Made by a program: the position numbers and the translations under genes | Notes under the pieces: generated by a model | Seen by the model: only the letters and a program-made list of their open reading frames with translations | Database searches by the model: none | What the model was told of the DNA's origin: nothing | Assembly: GCF_000504285.1 (NCBI RefSeq) | Contig: NZ_KI632511.1 | Location: 2,601,372 to 2,665,371, forward strand | Length of the DNA: 64,000 nucleotides | Source: Actinospica robiniae DSM 44927 | GTDB lineage: Bacteria > Actinomycetota > Actinomycetes > Streptomycetales > Catenulisporaceae | Reading direction: 5' to 3' | Shown here: positions 8,720 to 17,823 of the stretch, piece after piece | How positions within the stretch are numbered: position 1 is the stretch's first letter | Layout of the letters: each line of letters opens with the position of its first letter

Positions 8720-9439
8720 TCAGCGGTCGACGGATACGGGTGCGAGCAGGAGCCCGGAGACGGCGTCGACGAGCAGGCGCGCGACCGGATCCCAGTCCGC
8801 TCCCCCGCCGCCGGCCCCCGGCTTCGCCGCTTCCGCGAGCACCCCCTCGTGCTCCGCGCAGGTGTGCGCGATCAGGTACCTGATCATCCGCAGGCGCTGC
8901 TCGCGCACGCCGCCGGGCAGCGCGGCGAGGGTGGGTCCGAGCCCGGCGGCGATGCGCGCCATGCCGGGGGCGGTACGCGTCTCGTCCAGGATTGTCCGGC
9001 CCAGCACCGGATCCGTGCTCACCTGCAGCGAGAACCGGGCGTACCAGGACGGGACGCCGAGCGACGCCAGGTGGTCGGTGAGGGGGCGCACCAGGCACGC
9101 GAACCAGTCCCGCGGCGCGGCTTGCGGGCCGAGGTGATCGAGCATACGCCGGCGGCGCTGCTCCACCTGCTCGAGGTGGCGGTGCACGACGGCCTGGATC
9201 AGGTCGTTCTTGGTGCCGAAGTGGTAGCCGACGGCCGCGTTGTTGCCTTGCCCCGCCGCCTCGCTGATCTGGCGGCCGGAGACCGCCGCGATCCCCCGCT
9301 CAGCGAACAGCCGCTCGGCCGTCGCCATGATCAGCTCGCGGGTGCCCGGCGTCGGCCCCGCATGGCCTGTCCGTCCCGCCCGCCCTATCTGCCCGGCGCG
9401 CCCCGCCCGCCGCGCATCGCCGCTCCCGCCGCTTTCCAC
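8720..9439 (-). CDS. TetR/AcrR family transcriptional regulator
   Basis: A helix-turn-helix at about residues 35-80 (RELIMATAERLFAERGIAAV, then RQISEAAGQGNNAAVGYHFG) is diagnostic of TetR proteins, and the remaining 150 residues form the ligand-binding domain, which includes PSWYARFSLQVSTDP, a segment found in many actinobacterial TetR proteins. The first 30 residues are a low-complexity Gly/Arg/Ala run that may be an artefact of an upstream start; a shorter start close to TPGTRELIM is possible. It lies 243 bp upstream of the P450 gene on the same strand and probably controls it, itself, or both. Confidence 0.85.
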   Translation of the reverse strand: MESGGSGDARRAGRAGQIGRAGRTGHAGPTPGTRELIMATAERLFAERGIAAVSGRQISEAAGQGNNAAVGYHFGTKNDLIQAVVHRHLEQVEQRRRRMLDHLGPQAAPRDWFACLVRPLTDHLASLGVPSWYARFSLQVSTDPVLGRTILDETRTAPGMARIAAGLGPTLAALPGGVREQRLRMIRYLIAHTCAEHEGVLAEAAKPGAGGGGADWDPVARLLVDAVSGLLLAPVSVDR

Positions 9440-9562
9440 CGCTCCGCCACCGGGCCCTTCCCGTCCGCCGCGGGCCGCCTCAGCCCGCTCCCGCCGTTTG
9501 AGGCAGAAGGGTACTGATACCGGCGGTCGGGTGCGAGAAGAGCCCGGCGGTGCGGGGAGCGG

Positions 9563-11044
9563 CTATCCGAGGGTCCACTCCTGGTTGGTTCCCCCGTCCG
9601 TCGGCCACTGGATGACGATGCCGCCGGTGCTGGTCGAGCCGCCGGAGACGTCCACGACCTGGCCGCTGTTGAGGTTCTCGAGTTCGTAGCTCGCGTTGCT
9701 CGACGACGTGTACGAGCCGACGGCGTTCAGCGCCCATTCCTGGTTCGCGCCGCCGTTGCACGCGTACTGATCCAACTGAGTGCCCTGAGTGGTCGAGCTG
9801 CCCGGCACTTCAAGACACAGCCCGCTGTTCACGTTCGTCAGAGTGTAGATATTGCCGATCACTGCCTTGAGCTGCCACTGCTGGTTCGTTCCGCTGTGGT
9901 TGGTCCACTGGATGATCTTGGTGCCGCTCGCGGTGGACCCGCCGTTGACGTCCATGACCAGGGAGCTGTTGGCGTTGGTCAGATAGTGCGTGGCATTGGC
10001 CGGGTTCGACGTGCCGGTCCACGTCCCGGTGCTCTGGTCGAGCGTCCACGAGTTCTGCCATCCGACGGCGACCGTGCCGCCGGAGATGTCCATCGGCAGC
10101 CAGATCAGCGGCGAGGTGCCGAGGTTCGAGGTCGTCCAGCGGTCGCCGGCGTAGATGTACGTGGTGCCCGAGCTGCCGCTGACGGTGATGATGTTCGCGG
10201 TCTGCGTGTTGTACGTGTTCGTCCCGGCGGGCGCGAAGCTCTTCACCGCCGACCACGGCCCGGCCGGTGAACTCGCCGTCGCGTAGATGTTGTCGTTGGT
10301 GGACCAGCCGGTCAGATGCGAGGCGAGCAGGTAGTACGTGCTGCCGACGTGCACCATCGCCGGTGCCTCGTAGTCGGCCAGGAGCGAGACGCTGCCGCCG
10401 TTCGAGCTCCCCGCGCTCACGACGCTGAGATAGTCGGAGGAGAGCTTGTCGACGCGCAGTCCGTTGGCGCGGTCCTCAGTGAGCAGGTATGCCGTGCCGT
10501 TGGAGTCCTGGAACAGGCCGATGTCGCGGCTCTGGAAGCCGAGCGGCTGCGAGGCTCCGAGGTAGGTGTACGGGCCGCAGGGCGTGGAGCTCTCGGCCAC
10601 GCCGGCCTCGGCGGCCGAGTAACCGGAGTTGTCGATGTGCATCCACATCACGTACTCGTGGGTCGAGGAGTTGTAGATGACCTTCGGCCGCTCCACGATC
10701 CGGTTCGGCCCGAGGTCGCCGCTGGACTGCAACGTCAGTGCTTTGCCTTGCAGGGTCCAGTTCTTCAGGTCGGTCGAGCTGTAGCAGGGGATGTCCTGGA
10801 ACGACGTGTTCGAACTCGTCTCCCCGGTCTTGTCCTCGCCGTAGGCGTACCAGGTGCTGCCGACCTTGATGATGCCGAGGCCGTGGATCTGCAGGGCGGA
10901 GCCGGAGGTGGAGTTCCAGGCGGCGCCGGGGGTGAAGGTCGCGGTCAGGTCGGCGGCCGCTGCGGGCGAGGCCGGCCCGGCGAGGGCGAGCGCGAGGCCG
11001 ATGGCGGCAGCCAGCGCGGTAGAGAGCAGGGTCCTGATTTTCAA
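9563..11044 (-). CDS. Secreted GH43-type glycoside hydrolase with C-terminal ricin-type lectin domain (exo-beta-1,3-galactanase-like)
   Basis: The 493 residues begin with a Sec signal peptide (MKIRTLLSTALAAAIGLALA, cleavage near ASPAAAA). A five-bladed GH43 catalytic domain spans about residues 35-345, with AYGEDKTGE, VERPKVIYNSSTHEYVMWMH and QSRDIGLFQDSNG segments as in GH43 exo-beta-1,3-galactanases of subfamily 24. Residues from about 355 form a CBM13/ricin B domain with the repeated Q-x-W motifs (NQQWQLK, NQEWALN, NQEWTLG). The predicted job is to release galactose or short side chains from arabinogalactan outside the cell. The start codon is TTG with AAAGGAG seven bases before it. A second ricin-bearing enzyme lies immediately upstream on the same strand, 55 bp away. 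Confidence 0.85.
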   Translation of the reverse strand: MKIRTLLSTALAAAIGLALALAGPASPAAAADLTATFTPGAAWNSTSGSALQIHGLGIIKVGSTWYAYGEDKTGETSSNTSFQDIPCYSSTDLKNWTLQGKALTLQSSGDLGPNRIVERPKVIYNSSTHEYVMWMHIDNSGYSAAEAGVAESSTPCGPYTYLGASQPLGFQSRDIGLFQDSNGTAYLLTEDRANGLRVDKLSSDYLSVVSAGSSNGGSVSLLADYEAPAMVHVGSTYYLLASHLTGWSTNDNIYATASSPAGPWSAVKSFAPAGTNTYNTQTANIITVSGSSGTTYIYAGDRWTTSNLGTSPLIWLPMDISGGTVAVGWQNSWTLDQSTGTWTGTSNPANATHYLTNANSSLVMDVNGGSTASGTKIIQWTNHSGTNQQWQLKAVIGNIYTLTNVNSGLCLEVPGSSTTQGTQLDQYACNGGANQEWALNAVGSYTSSSNASYELENLNSGQVVDVSGGSTSTGGIVIQWPTDGGTNQEWTLG

Positions 11045-11099
11045 GGATGTCTCCTTTCGTTCTCGTCGGGCCGGCCCGGTCGGGCCGCTTTCCGTCAGG

Positions 11100-12854
11100 T
11101 CACAGCGTCACCGCGGTGCCTCCGAAGGTGACGTTCAGGTGGCCGTTGGAGGCGAAGGACCAGCCGATGGCGCCGCTGTAGGAGGAGCAGCGGGAACCGT
11201 TGGTACCGGTCCAGAACTGGTCGGTGGAGTCGGTCTGGCCGACCAGCTTGTCGTTCGTGCCGCTGACGTTGAAGCGGCACGAGGTGTCGTTGCTGAACAC
11301 CGAGTTGCCCGACTCCCAGTGGAAGTTGCGCTCGCCGTTGTCGATGCTCACGTCGTTGGTGATCGTCATGTTTCCGGGGTTGCTGTTGTAGGTGAACCCG
11401 TCGTGGCCGTTGTCGAAGGCGATGTCGTGCACGGCGATGTTGTTGACCGCGATCTTGTCGCCGCCGAGCTTGAATCCGTTCCTGTCGCCGTTGGAAGCCT
11501 GGGTCCCGTTGGTCAGCGTTCCCTGGTCGTAGGAGATCGAGTACTCGATCGTCACCGGGCTGATGGCGCCGGTGTCGGACTTGGTGAACAGGTCGTAGCC
11601 GTCGTCGATGTTGTTGTGCGAGACGTCGTATTCGAACACGTTGCCGGGGCCGACGGTCAGCTTGGCGTCGAAGCCGTCGGCGTTCTCGCCGGAGGAGTCG
11701 TCGTTGTCGTACGCCTCGGAGCTGATGACGAGGTTGTTCGCGGGCCAGGCGCTCTGGGCGGTGGTGGAGTCGATCCGGGAGATCTGCAGTCCGGTGTCGC
11801 GGTTGTCGCGGACGACGACGCGCTCGATGGTGTTGTTGCTGCCGCCGATGGCGATTCCATTGTCCCCGGCGTGCTGCACGATCAGGCCGAAGATGTGCCA
11901 GTAGGTGGCGTTGACCTGCAGGCCGCGGTTACTGGAGACCTCGCTCTGGGCGGAGAAGTCCAGGATCGGGGTCTCGCCCGGGTAGGCCGAGATCGTCTTG
12001 AGGGCGCTCGCGGTGCCGTTGTTGCCGGGCGCGATGGTGATCGTCTGGGTGTAGTTGTAGGTGCCGCCGCGCATGTAGATGGTGCCGCCGGCGCCAATGC
12101 GGGTGATCGCGGACGCGAGCGTGGTGGGGGCGGCGAGCGTGCCGGCCGCCGAGTCCGTGCCGTTGGTGGCCACGTAGAGGGCGCCGGTCACCGGGGAGCC
12201 GGTGGGGGTAGCGGACGCTGATGGCGATGCCGATGCGGATGCCGAGGGCTTCGACGAAGCGGAGGGGCTCGCGGGCGGCGTGGTGGTCGTACCGGAGGCG
12301 GCGTTCAGCGTCCACGACTTCGTCGTGGTGGAGTCGCAGCTGTTCTGCACGACCAGCGTGCCTGCCGTCGTGCCGTTGCTCGAGGTGTTCAGGCACTTGG
12401 CGCTGTTGACGTCGACCAGGTGGTACGTGCTGCCGCTCGCGGTGAGCGTCCACTGCTCGTTGGTCGACCCGTCGCAGGCCAGCTGCTCGATCGCCTTGCC
12501 CGCCGAGGTCGAGGATCCGGCGACGCCCAGGCACAGCTTGCTGGCCGCGGAGCTGATGCTGTATCCGGAGCCTGATGCGGCCAGGGCCCAGGTCTGGTTC
12601 GAGGATCCGGTGCAGCTCTGGACGTCGGCCTGGACGCCGCTGGCGGAGCTGGAGCCGGGCAGGTCGAGGCAGAGGCTGCTGCCCGCGTTGACGATGGTGT
12701 AGCTGCCGGCGCCGGCCGCCGCGCTGGCCGAACCGGGCAGGGCCACGACGAAGAGCGCGCCGATCAGCGTGGCCACGGCCGCCGCCGCGACGGCGGCGTA
12801 CGCCCGCGCCCGCGTGCGGGCACGCCCGGGTCCGGTATTGCTGGGGAGATTCAT
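11100..12854 (-). CDS. Secreted PL9-like pectate lyase with N-terminal ricin lectin domain
   Basis: The 584-residue protein has a Tat/Sec-like signal (basic start, then AAVATLIGALFVVALPGSAS), a ricin B domain at about residues 50-185 with NQTWALA, NEQWTLT and TKSWTLN repeats, a Ser/Pro/Thr linker, and a parallel beta-helix from about residue 215. NADGFDAKLTVGPGN and NGFKLGGDKIAVNN match the calcium-binding aspartates and catalytic lysine region known for family 9 polysaccharide lyases. It should cut polygalacturonate or a related pectin by beta-elimination in the medium. An upstream in-frame GTG exists, but the ATG at 12854 is preceded by GGAGG. Its lectin module is N-terminal, unlike the C-terminal one in the GH43 enzyme just downstream. 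Confidence 0.85.
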   Translation of the reverse strand: MNLPSNTGPGRARTRARAYAAVAAAAVATLIGALFVVALPGSASAAAGAGSYTIVNAGSSLCLDLPGSSSASGVQADVQSCTGSSNQTWALAASGSGYSISSAASKLCLGVAGSSTSAGKAIEQLACDGSTNEQWTLTASGSTYHLVDVNSAKCLNTSSNGTTAGTLVVQNSCDSTTTKSWTLNAASGTTTTPPASPSASSKPSASASASPSASATPTGSPVTGALYVATNGTDSAAGTLAAPTTLASAITRIGAGGTIYMRGGTYNYTQTITIAPGNNGTASALKTISAYPGETPILDFSAQSEVSSNRGLQVNATYWHIFGLIVQHAGDNGIAIGGSNNTIERVVVRDNRDTGLQISRIDSTTAQSAWPANNLVISSEAYDNDDSSGENADGFDAKLTVGPGNVFEYDVSHNNIDDGYDLFTKSDTGAISPVTIEYSISYDQGTLTNGTQASNGDRNGFKLGGDKIAVNNIAVHDIAFDNGHDGFTYNSNPGNMTITNDVSIDNGERNFHWESGNSVFSNDTSCRFNVSGTNDKLVGQTDSTDQFWTGTNGSRCSSYSGAIGWSFASNGHLNVTFGGTAVTL

Positions 12855-13027
12855 CTTCAAAGCCTCCACGGCCTGAGCGAATAAGGGAGCTTAAAAAAGC
12901 CGCCACCCTCATAGCAGCCGTGCGAAGAGCTTCGCGTGGGGTAAAATACGGCGGCTTCGCAAACTTGGCAAGCAAGGGGATGAAGTTTTCAGCTCCGTGC
13001 CCGGCGGCCTCGGTAGAGTCTGGTTTC

Positions 13028-13624
13028 GTGCACACAGACCACCACCGCGCAGAGATCGCCCGGACGGTCGACGCGATCGTTCCCGTCGACGGCTTGGAGG
13101 CAGAGCACCGGCGCGCCGTGCTCGAGTGGGTCGACTCGGGTGTGCCGCTGTGCCGGCTCGTCCCGCCGGATCAGCCGCCGATGCATCTGGTTTCTTGCTT
13201 CGTGCCCTGTGATCCGGCGACGGGCGCGGTGCTGTTGACAGCCCATCGCAAGTCAGGCCTCGCGCTTCCGCCCGGCGGGCACTGCGAACCGGGCGAACTG
13301 CCCTGGCAGACGGTGCGGCGGGAGTGCGAGGAAGAGCTCGGCCTGCCTGCGGTCGCGCTGCCGTCGCTCGGTGCCGAGCCGCTGTTCGTCACCGTCACGG
13401 AGACGCAGGGCCCTACGGTACGCAAGCACACGGACGTGAGCCTCTGGTATGTGATCGAACTCGCGCGCACGGACGCCCGGCTGCGACCCGATCCAGGCGA
13501 GTTCGACGGCGTCCGCTGGGTCTCGTTCGACGAACTGCTGGCTGAGCCGATCGAAGGCATGGACCCGCACATGCACCGCTTCGCCCGCAAGCTCGGCACA
13601 GCGATGGGCTTCAACGATGCCTGA
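13028..13624 (+). CDS. NUDIX hydrolase
   Basis: A complete Nudix box, GHCEPGELPWQTVRRECEEE followed by LGL, fits GX5EX7REUXEEXGU exactly and supplies the metal-binding glutamates for hydrolysis of a nucleoside diphosphate linked to another moiety. The rest of the 198-residue protein shows the usual EFDGVRWVSFDEL segment. The substrate cannot be read from sequence. The frame is open from 12920; the GTG at 13028 is chosen because it gives the family-like start VHTDHHRAEIARTVDAIVP, though its ribosome site is weak. Its last 8 bp overlap the start of an aminoglycoside-phosphotransferase-fold gene, so the two are likely co-translated. Confidence 0.88.
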   Translation: MHTDHHRAEIARTVDAIVPVDGLEAEHRRAVLEWVDSGVPLCRLVPPDQPPMHLVSCFVPCDPATGAVLLTAHRKSGLALPPGGHCEPGELPWQTVRRECEEELGLPAVALPSLGAEPLFVTVTETQGPTVRKHTDVSLWYVIELARTDARLRPDPGEFDGVRWVSFDELLAEPIEGMDPHMHRFARKLGTAMGFNDA

Positions 13625-14570
13625 TGTGCGCGCTTATGTCGCAGAGGACTTCGGCATCGAACTGACGTCGCTGGAGTCGATCGACGCGGGCGTAGACCGT
13701 GCGGCATCGAACTACCGCGGAGGCGCGGGTGGCGCATCGGCCTACGCCATCAAGTGGTCGTCGGGCGGGTCTGTAGCCGGTTTGGCCGTACCCAGCGCGC
13801 TTTCCTCACGTGGAGTGCGGGAGGTCGCGGCTCCGCTGCGCACCCTCGACGGCCGGCTCTATGCCGAACGCGAGGGGCGGCGGCTTTCCGTGACGCCCTG
13901 GGTCGGCGAGCGGCAGGGTATTGATGGTGGGCTGGATGAGGAGCAGTGGCGCGGGTTCGGCCGCTTGCTAGCCACGACGCACGCGCTTCCCCTGACGCCG
14001 AATCTCGCAGCTGTCCTACCTCGTGCGGCGCACCACGCAGACGTCGCCGCCGCCCGCCAAGCCGACGCGTTCCTGCGCGAGGGCAACCCGCTCGACGCGA
14101 CGGCGGCCGATGCGCAACAGGTCTGGTTCGAGCACGCCGAGCACATCGAAATGCTGGCTGCGCGCGCGCAAAGCCTTGCCCCAGCAGTGACGCCCAGCAC
14201 TATCTGCCATACCGATCCCCACCTCGGCAACGTGCTGGCCGCCCCCGGACGGATCTGGCTGATCGACTGGGATGACGCGGCGTGGTCGACGTCGGAGCAA
14301 GACCTGATGTTCGTGCTCGGCGGCACCTACGGCGACGAGCACATCGGCGACCGGGAACGCAGCTGGTTCTTCGACGGCTACGGCGAGGCCTCGATCGACC
14401 CGCTCCGACTCGCCTACTGGCGCTGCTCCCGCGCTTTGGTCGACGTGGCCGGCTTGGCCGAGGAAGCGTTTCGCGCGGGAGCTTTCGAGGTGGAGTGGCG
14501 CGCCACGGCGCTGCGCATGCTGCGGGCGAACTTCGCCGAAGACGGCTTCGTCGCACTGGCTCTGAGCTGA
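13617..14570 (+). CDS. Aminoglycoside phosphotransferase (APH)-fold kinase
   Basis: The 317-residue protein has the APH/choline kinase catalytic loop HTDPHLGNVL (Asp base and Asn metal ligand) followed by LIDWDDAAW, the second metal-binding aspartate. The N-terminal lobe is short and lacks a clear glycine loop, as in spectinomycin/hygromycin phosphotransferase-like and small-metabolite kinases. It overlaps the preceding Nudix gene by 8 bp, implying translational coupling and perhaps a shared small-molecule substrate. Resistance is only one possibility; most genomic members have unknown acceptors. Confidence 0.83.
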   Translation: MPDVRAYVAEDFGIELTSLESIDAGVDRAASNYRGGAGGASAYAIKWSSGGSVAGLAVPSALSSRGVREVAAPLRTLDGRLYAEREGRRLSVTPWVGERQGIDGGLDEEQWRGFGRLLATTHALPLTPNLAAVLPRAAHHADVAAARQADAFLREGNPLDATAADAQQVWFEHAEHIEMLAARAQSLAPAVTPSTICHTDPHLGNVLAAPGRIWLIDWDDAAWSTSEQDLMFVLGGTYGDEHIGDRERSWFFDGYGEASIDPLRLAYWRCSRALVDVAGLAEEAFRAGAFEVEWRATALRMLRANFAEDGFVALALS

Positions 14571-14609
14571 TCGGGAAGCGGCGAAGAAAATCTTGGCGAC
14601 ACCCCGTGT

Positions 14610-14647
14610 GTGCGCCTGAACCTCGGGTACCCGGGGTTCAGGCGCAC
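14610..14647. terminator. Long perfect hairpin between convergent genes
   Basis: Two 19-nt arms (14610-14628 and 14629-14647) pair almost completely, with one G-U, around no real loop beyond the central GGGTACCC. It has no U-tract on either strand. Its place between the stop codons of the convergent APH and aldo-keto reductase genes fits a bidirectional factor-assisted or actinobacterial U-less terminator. Confidence 0.6.
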
Positions 14648-14776
14648 GGGATCTCCCCCCCGTCCCGTGACGCCGCCTCCCGCTCCTCTCCTCAACCCGC
14701 GGGAGGCCAGCGGAGCCCGCCGGCTGCAGCCAAGATGCCGGCGGGCTCCGCCATATCCTCTGCCGGCGGTCGCCGG

Positions 14777-15757
14777 TCAGCAGCGTTCGCGCAGCTCTTC
14801 CACTGCTTGCGCCGGCACTTCGCACGCACCGAGAGCCTCTTCGAGCTGCGCCACCGTACTCACCCCCAGGACCGGGACGACGGCCGGCGTGCCGCGCAGC
14901 AGCCAGGCGAGTGCGAGCTGGTTCGGTGTGACGCCGGCCTGCTCGGCGACCTTTCGCAGGCTTCGGATGCGCTCCGCGTTCCCCGGGCTCTGATACTGGC
15001 GGGCGATCGGCCGGTCGGCCCGCACGAACGCGCCGTCCTGCAATACGGAGTAGGCCATCAGCGACATGTCCGGCTGCTCGCCGACGTACCGCAGCAGCTC
15101 CTCGTCCGCAGCCTCCTGATTCGTGAAGCTCGCGCCCGGGTTGGGCCGCAGGAAGCTGTGACGCTGCTGGACCACCCGGTATCCGGGCACGCCAAGCTCC
15201 GCGGCAGCCGCGCGAGCCTGACGGATGCGCGAGGTCGGGTGGTTCGACACACCCGCCATGCCTACAACGCCGCGCTCGATCAGTTCGCCGAACGCGCCGA
15301 CGGTCTCGACGAACTCCACATTGCGGTCCTCTATATGCGCGAACAGCAGGTCGATCCGCTCGATACCGAGGCGGCCCAGGCTGCCCTCGGTTGCCGACGC
15401 CACGACCCGTCGGGACAGACCCTCTGCGGTCCGAGACCAGGTGAGCTCCCCCACGTTCCCGCCCCCGGTCGTACCGACCGGCTGCGCGCCCACCTTCGTG
15501 CTGATGACCAGCTCGTCGCGGCAGCCGCGATCGGCGAGCCAGCGGCCGAGCAGCAGCTCGCTCTCCCGACCGGTGCAGCCCTCCCGCCAGAACGCATAGC
15601 AATCGGCTGTGTCGAGGAAGGTGCCGCCGGCCTCGCGGAACCGGTCGAGAATGGCGAACGAGGTGGCCTCGTCGACCGCGCTGCCGAAGGGAAGGGTGCC
15701 GAGGCACAGGGTGCTGATCTGCGGACCACCCGGTCCGCCCAATGACGTGAACTCCAT
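14777..15757 (-). CDS. Aldo/keto reductase
   Basis: This (beta/alpha)8 NADPH-dependent reductase of 326 residues shows LCLGTLPFGSAV at the start, the catalytic aspartate and tyrosine in FLDTADCYAFWREG, the lysine in ISTKVGAQP, the histidine in LLFAHIEDRN and the C-terminal cofactor motif VVPVLGVSTVAQLEEAL. It reduces an aldehyde or ketone of unknown identity. The open frame extends to 15784, but the ATG at 15757 fits the family start MEFTSLG and lies just after a MerR-type promoter. The divergent MerR gene is the likely regulator. Confidence 0.88.
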   Translation of the reverse strand: MEFTSLGGPGGPQISTLCLGTLPFGSAVDEATSFAILDRFREAGGTFLDTADCYAFWREGCTGRESELLLGRWLADRGCRDELVISTKVGAQPVGTTGGGNVGELTWSRTAEGLSRRVVASATEGSLGRLGIERIDLLFAHIEDRNVEFVETVGAFGELIERGVVGMAGVSNHPTSRIRQARAAAAELGVPGYRVVQQRHSFLRPNPGASFTNQEAADEELLRYVGEQPDMSLMAYSVLQDGAFVRADRPIARQYQSPGNAERIRSLRKVAEQAGVTPNQLALAWLLRGTPAVVPVLGVSTVAQLEEALGACEVPAQAVEELRERC

Positions 15758-15773
15758 GCCTCGAGCCTCACAG

Positions 15774-15789
15774 CTGGAGCGCACTCCAG
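15774..15789. promoter_or_regulatory. MerR-type operator/promoter between aldo-keto reductase and MerR genes
   Basis: A perfect inverted repeat CTGGAG-CGCA-CTCCAG sits between the divergent genes. Read on the minus strand it lies inside a promoter with -35 TTGACC and a GAGGCT -10-like box separated by 19 bp. MerR-family activators characteristically bind such palindromes in overlong 19-20 bp spacers and untwist the DNA. The fit to the aldo-keto reductase start is good. Confidence 0.7.
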
Positions 15790-15820
15790 GTCAAGTCGGC
15801 GGATGTGGCAAGCTGCCGTC

Positions 15821-16189
15821 ATGTCCAGCGGCATTCATTCACCCGGCCGAACCGTGGAGCTGACCGGATTCTCCCTCGACACTCTGCGCTACTACGAGCG
15901 GATCGGGCTGATCGATCCGGTGCATCGGGCGGTCGGCGGCCAGCGCCGCTACAGCGAAGAGGACGTGGAGTGGCTCGGGATCCTGCGTTGCCTGCGCGAC
16001 ACCGGCATGCCGATCGCGCAGATGCGCGAGTACGCCGAACAGGCGCGCGGCGGGGACGAGACGGTCGCTGACCGGTTGGCCCTGCTCGAGGAGCACGATC
16101 AGAGCGTCGCGGAGCAGATCGAGCTGCTGGAGCGGCAGCGGGCCAAGCTTCGGGAGAAGATCGCCTTCTACCGGGCGAGCCTCGGCTGA
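15821..16189 (+). CDS. MerR family transcriptional regulator
   Basis: The 122-residue protein has the MerR winged helix at the N-terminus: VELTGFSLDTLRYYERIGLI, then QRRYSEEDVEWLGILRCLRD and TGMPIAQMREY. A coiled-coil dimerisation helix (LLEEHDQSVAEQIELLERQR) completes it. There is no cysteine-rich metal-binding tail, so the effector is probably an organic molecule; the protein resembles the family controlling neighbouring aldo-keto reductases and dehydrogenases. The start ATG at 15821 sits 31 bp from the shared palindrome. Confidence 0.9.
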   Translation: MSSGIHSPGRTVELTGFSLDTLRYYERIGLIDPVHRAVGGQRRYSEEDVEWLGILRCLRDTGMPIAQMREYAEQARGGDETVADRLALLEEHDQSVAEQIELLERQRAKLREKIAFYRASLG

Positions 16190-16245
16190 TCCCCAGCCGG
16201 GTGCGTCGGGCAGCGTAGGACGCCGGGGCGATGCAGGATGGAAGA

Positions 16246-17823
16246 ATGCTGTTCGCCGACGTGGTCCAGGCCTCCGCCGCGGTCGCCGCGACGCGGTCCC
16301 GGCTGGCCAAGGTCGACGTCCTGGCCGCCGCTCTGCAGGCAGCCGCCGCGCCCGAGCCCGGAACAAGGTCGTCCGCCGCCGGCAAGGCCGCCGACGCGAC
16401 ACGCACCGCGATCCGTTCCGTCACCGGCTTCCTGACGGGCTTTCCGGTCCAGGGCCGGATCGGGACCGGCTGGCGCACCCTGGTCCGCCTCGAACGCCCG
16501 CCCGCCGCGGCGCCGTCGCTGACCGTCGCGGAAGTGGACGCCGCCCTGACCGCGCTGGCCGGCACGAGCGGGTCGGGGTCGCAGGCGCGGCGCGAGACGC
16601 TGCTCTCCGAGCTGCTCGGCCGCGCCACGGCCGTCGAGCAGGACTTCCTGATGCGGCTGCTGACCGGTGAGTTGCGCCAAGGCGCCCTCGAAGGCGTGAT
16701 GCTCGACGCGATCGCCCGGGCGTGCTCGGCCGAGGGCGAGCGGGTACGCCGCGCCTTCATGCTCTCCGGCTCACTGCCCGACACGGCTGCCGCCGCGCTG
16801 CTCGACGGGGTCGAGGCGCTGGACGCGTTCGGACTCGAGATCGGCCGGCCCCTGCGGCCGATGCTCGCCTCTCCGGCCGCGTCCCTGGCCGAGGCGATCG
16901 ACGAGCTCGGCGCGACTCGGGTCGAGTACAAGCTCGACGGCGCGCGCGTGCAGGTGCATCGGGACGGCGACGACGTGCACATCTACACCCGGACCCTGCG
17001 CGAGATCACCGAGAGCGTGCCGGAGTTGGTGGCTCTGGTGCGGGCGCTGCCGTGCGAATCGGTGGTCCTGGACGGCGAGACGCTGGCCCTGAACGACGAC
17101 GGCCGGCCGCGCCCGTTCCAGGAGACGATGAGCCGCTTCGGTGCCGCGTCCGCGCACGAACTGCTGCTGCGGCCTTACTTCTTCGACTGCCTGCACCTGA
17201 ACGGCACCGACCTGCTCGATGCGCCGTTATCGGAACGGGTCGAGGCGCTGCGCCGGGTCGCGGCGACCCACCTGATCCCGGGCGTGGCCGAGCCGACGGC
17301 CGAGCAGGCCGCGACGCTGCTGACCTCCGCGCTCGCGGACGGCCACGAAGGGGTCATGGTCAAGGCGCTGGCCAGTCCGTACGCAGCCGGACGGCGAGGC
17401 CGGGCCTGGCAGAAGGTCAAGCCGGTGCACACCCTCGACCTGGTCGTGCTCGGCGCCGAATGGGGGCACGGGCGCCGGACCGGGATGCTCAGCAACCTGC
17501 ATCTCGGCGCCCGCGACCCGGACGGCGGAGCGCCGGTGATGGTCGGCAAGACTTTCAAGGGGCTCACCGACGAACTGCTGGCCTGGCAGACCACGACGTT
17601 TCCCGAGTACGAGCAGCGACGCACCAAGGCGGCCGTCTTCCTGCGACCGGAGCTGGTGGTGGAGATCGCGCTCGACGGCGCGCAGGTCAGCCCGCGCTAC
17701 CCCGGCGGCGTCGCGCTGCGCTTCGCCCGGGTCGTGCGCTACCGCCCGGACAAGGAGGCGGCGCAGGCCGACACCATCGACGCGGTCCGCGCGCTGCTGC
17801 CGGGCGGCCGACCGGATCAGTGA
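16246..17823 (+). CDS. ATP-dependent DNA ligase
   Basis: This 525-residue enzyme has the three parts of actinobacterial ATP-dependent ligases: an N-terminal helical DNA-binding domain starting MLFADVVQASAAVAATRSRL, an adenylation domain with the nucleophilic lysine in EYKLDGARVQVHRDG near residue 228, and an OB domain with WQKVKPVHTLDLVVLG. It seals nicks in DNA using ATP, probably in repair, and acts alongside the NAD-dependent replicative ligase. The ATG at 16246 gives the family start; an ATG five codons earlier is in frame. No Ku gene lies in this window, so non-homologous end joining cannot be inferred from context. Its last 7 bp overlap the stop of the convergent GPP34 gene. Confidence 0.93.
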   Translation: MLFADVVQASAAVAATRSRLAKVDVLAAALQAAAAPEPGTRSSAAGKAADATRTAIRSVTGFLTGFPVQGRIGTGWRTLVRLERPPAAAPSLTVAEVDAALTALAGTSGSGSQARRETLLSELLGRATAVEQDFLMRLLTGELRQGALEGVMLDAIARACSAEGERVRRAFMLSGSLPDTAAAALLDGVEALDAFGLEIGRPLRPMLASPAASLAEAIDELGATRVEYKLDGARVQVHRDGDDVHIYTRTLREITESVPELVALVRALPCESVVLDGETLALNDDGRPRPFQETMSRFGAASAHELLLRPYFFDCLHLNGTDLLDAPLSERVEALRRVAATHLIPGVAEPTAEQAATLLTSALADGHEGVMVKALASPYAAGRRGRAWQKVKPVHTLDLVVLGAEWGHGRRTGMLSNLHLGARDPDGGAPVMVGKTFKGLTDELLAWQTTTFPEYEQRRTKAAVFLRPELVVEIALDGAQVSPRYPGGVALRFARVVRYRPDKEAAQADTIDAVRALLPGGRPDQ

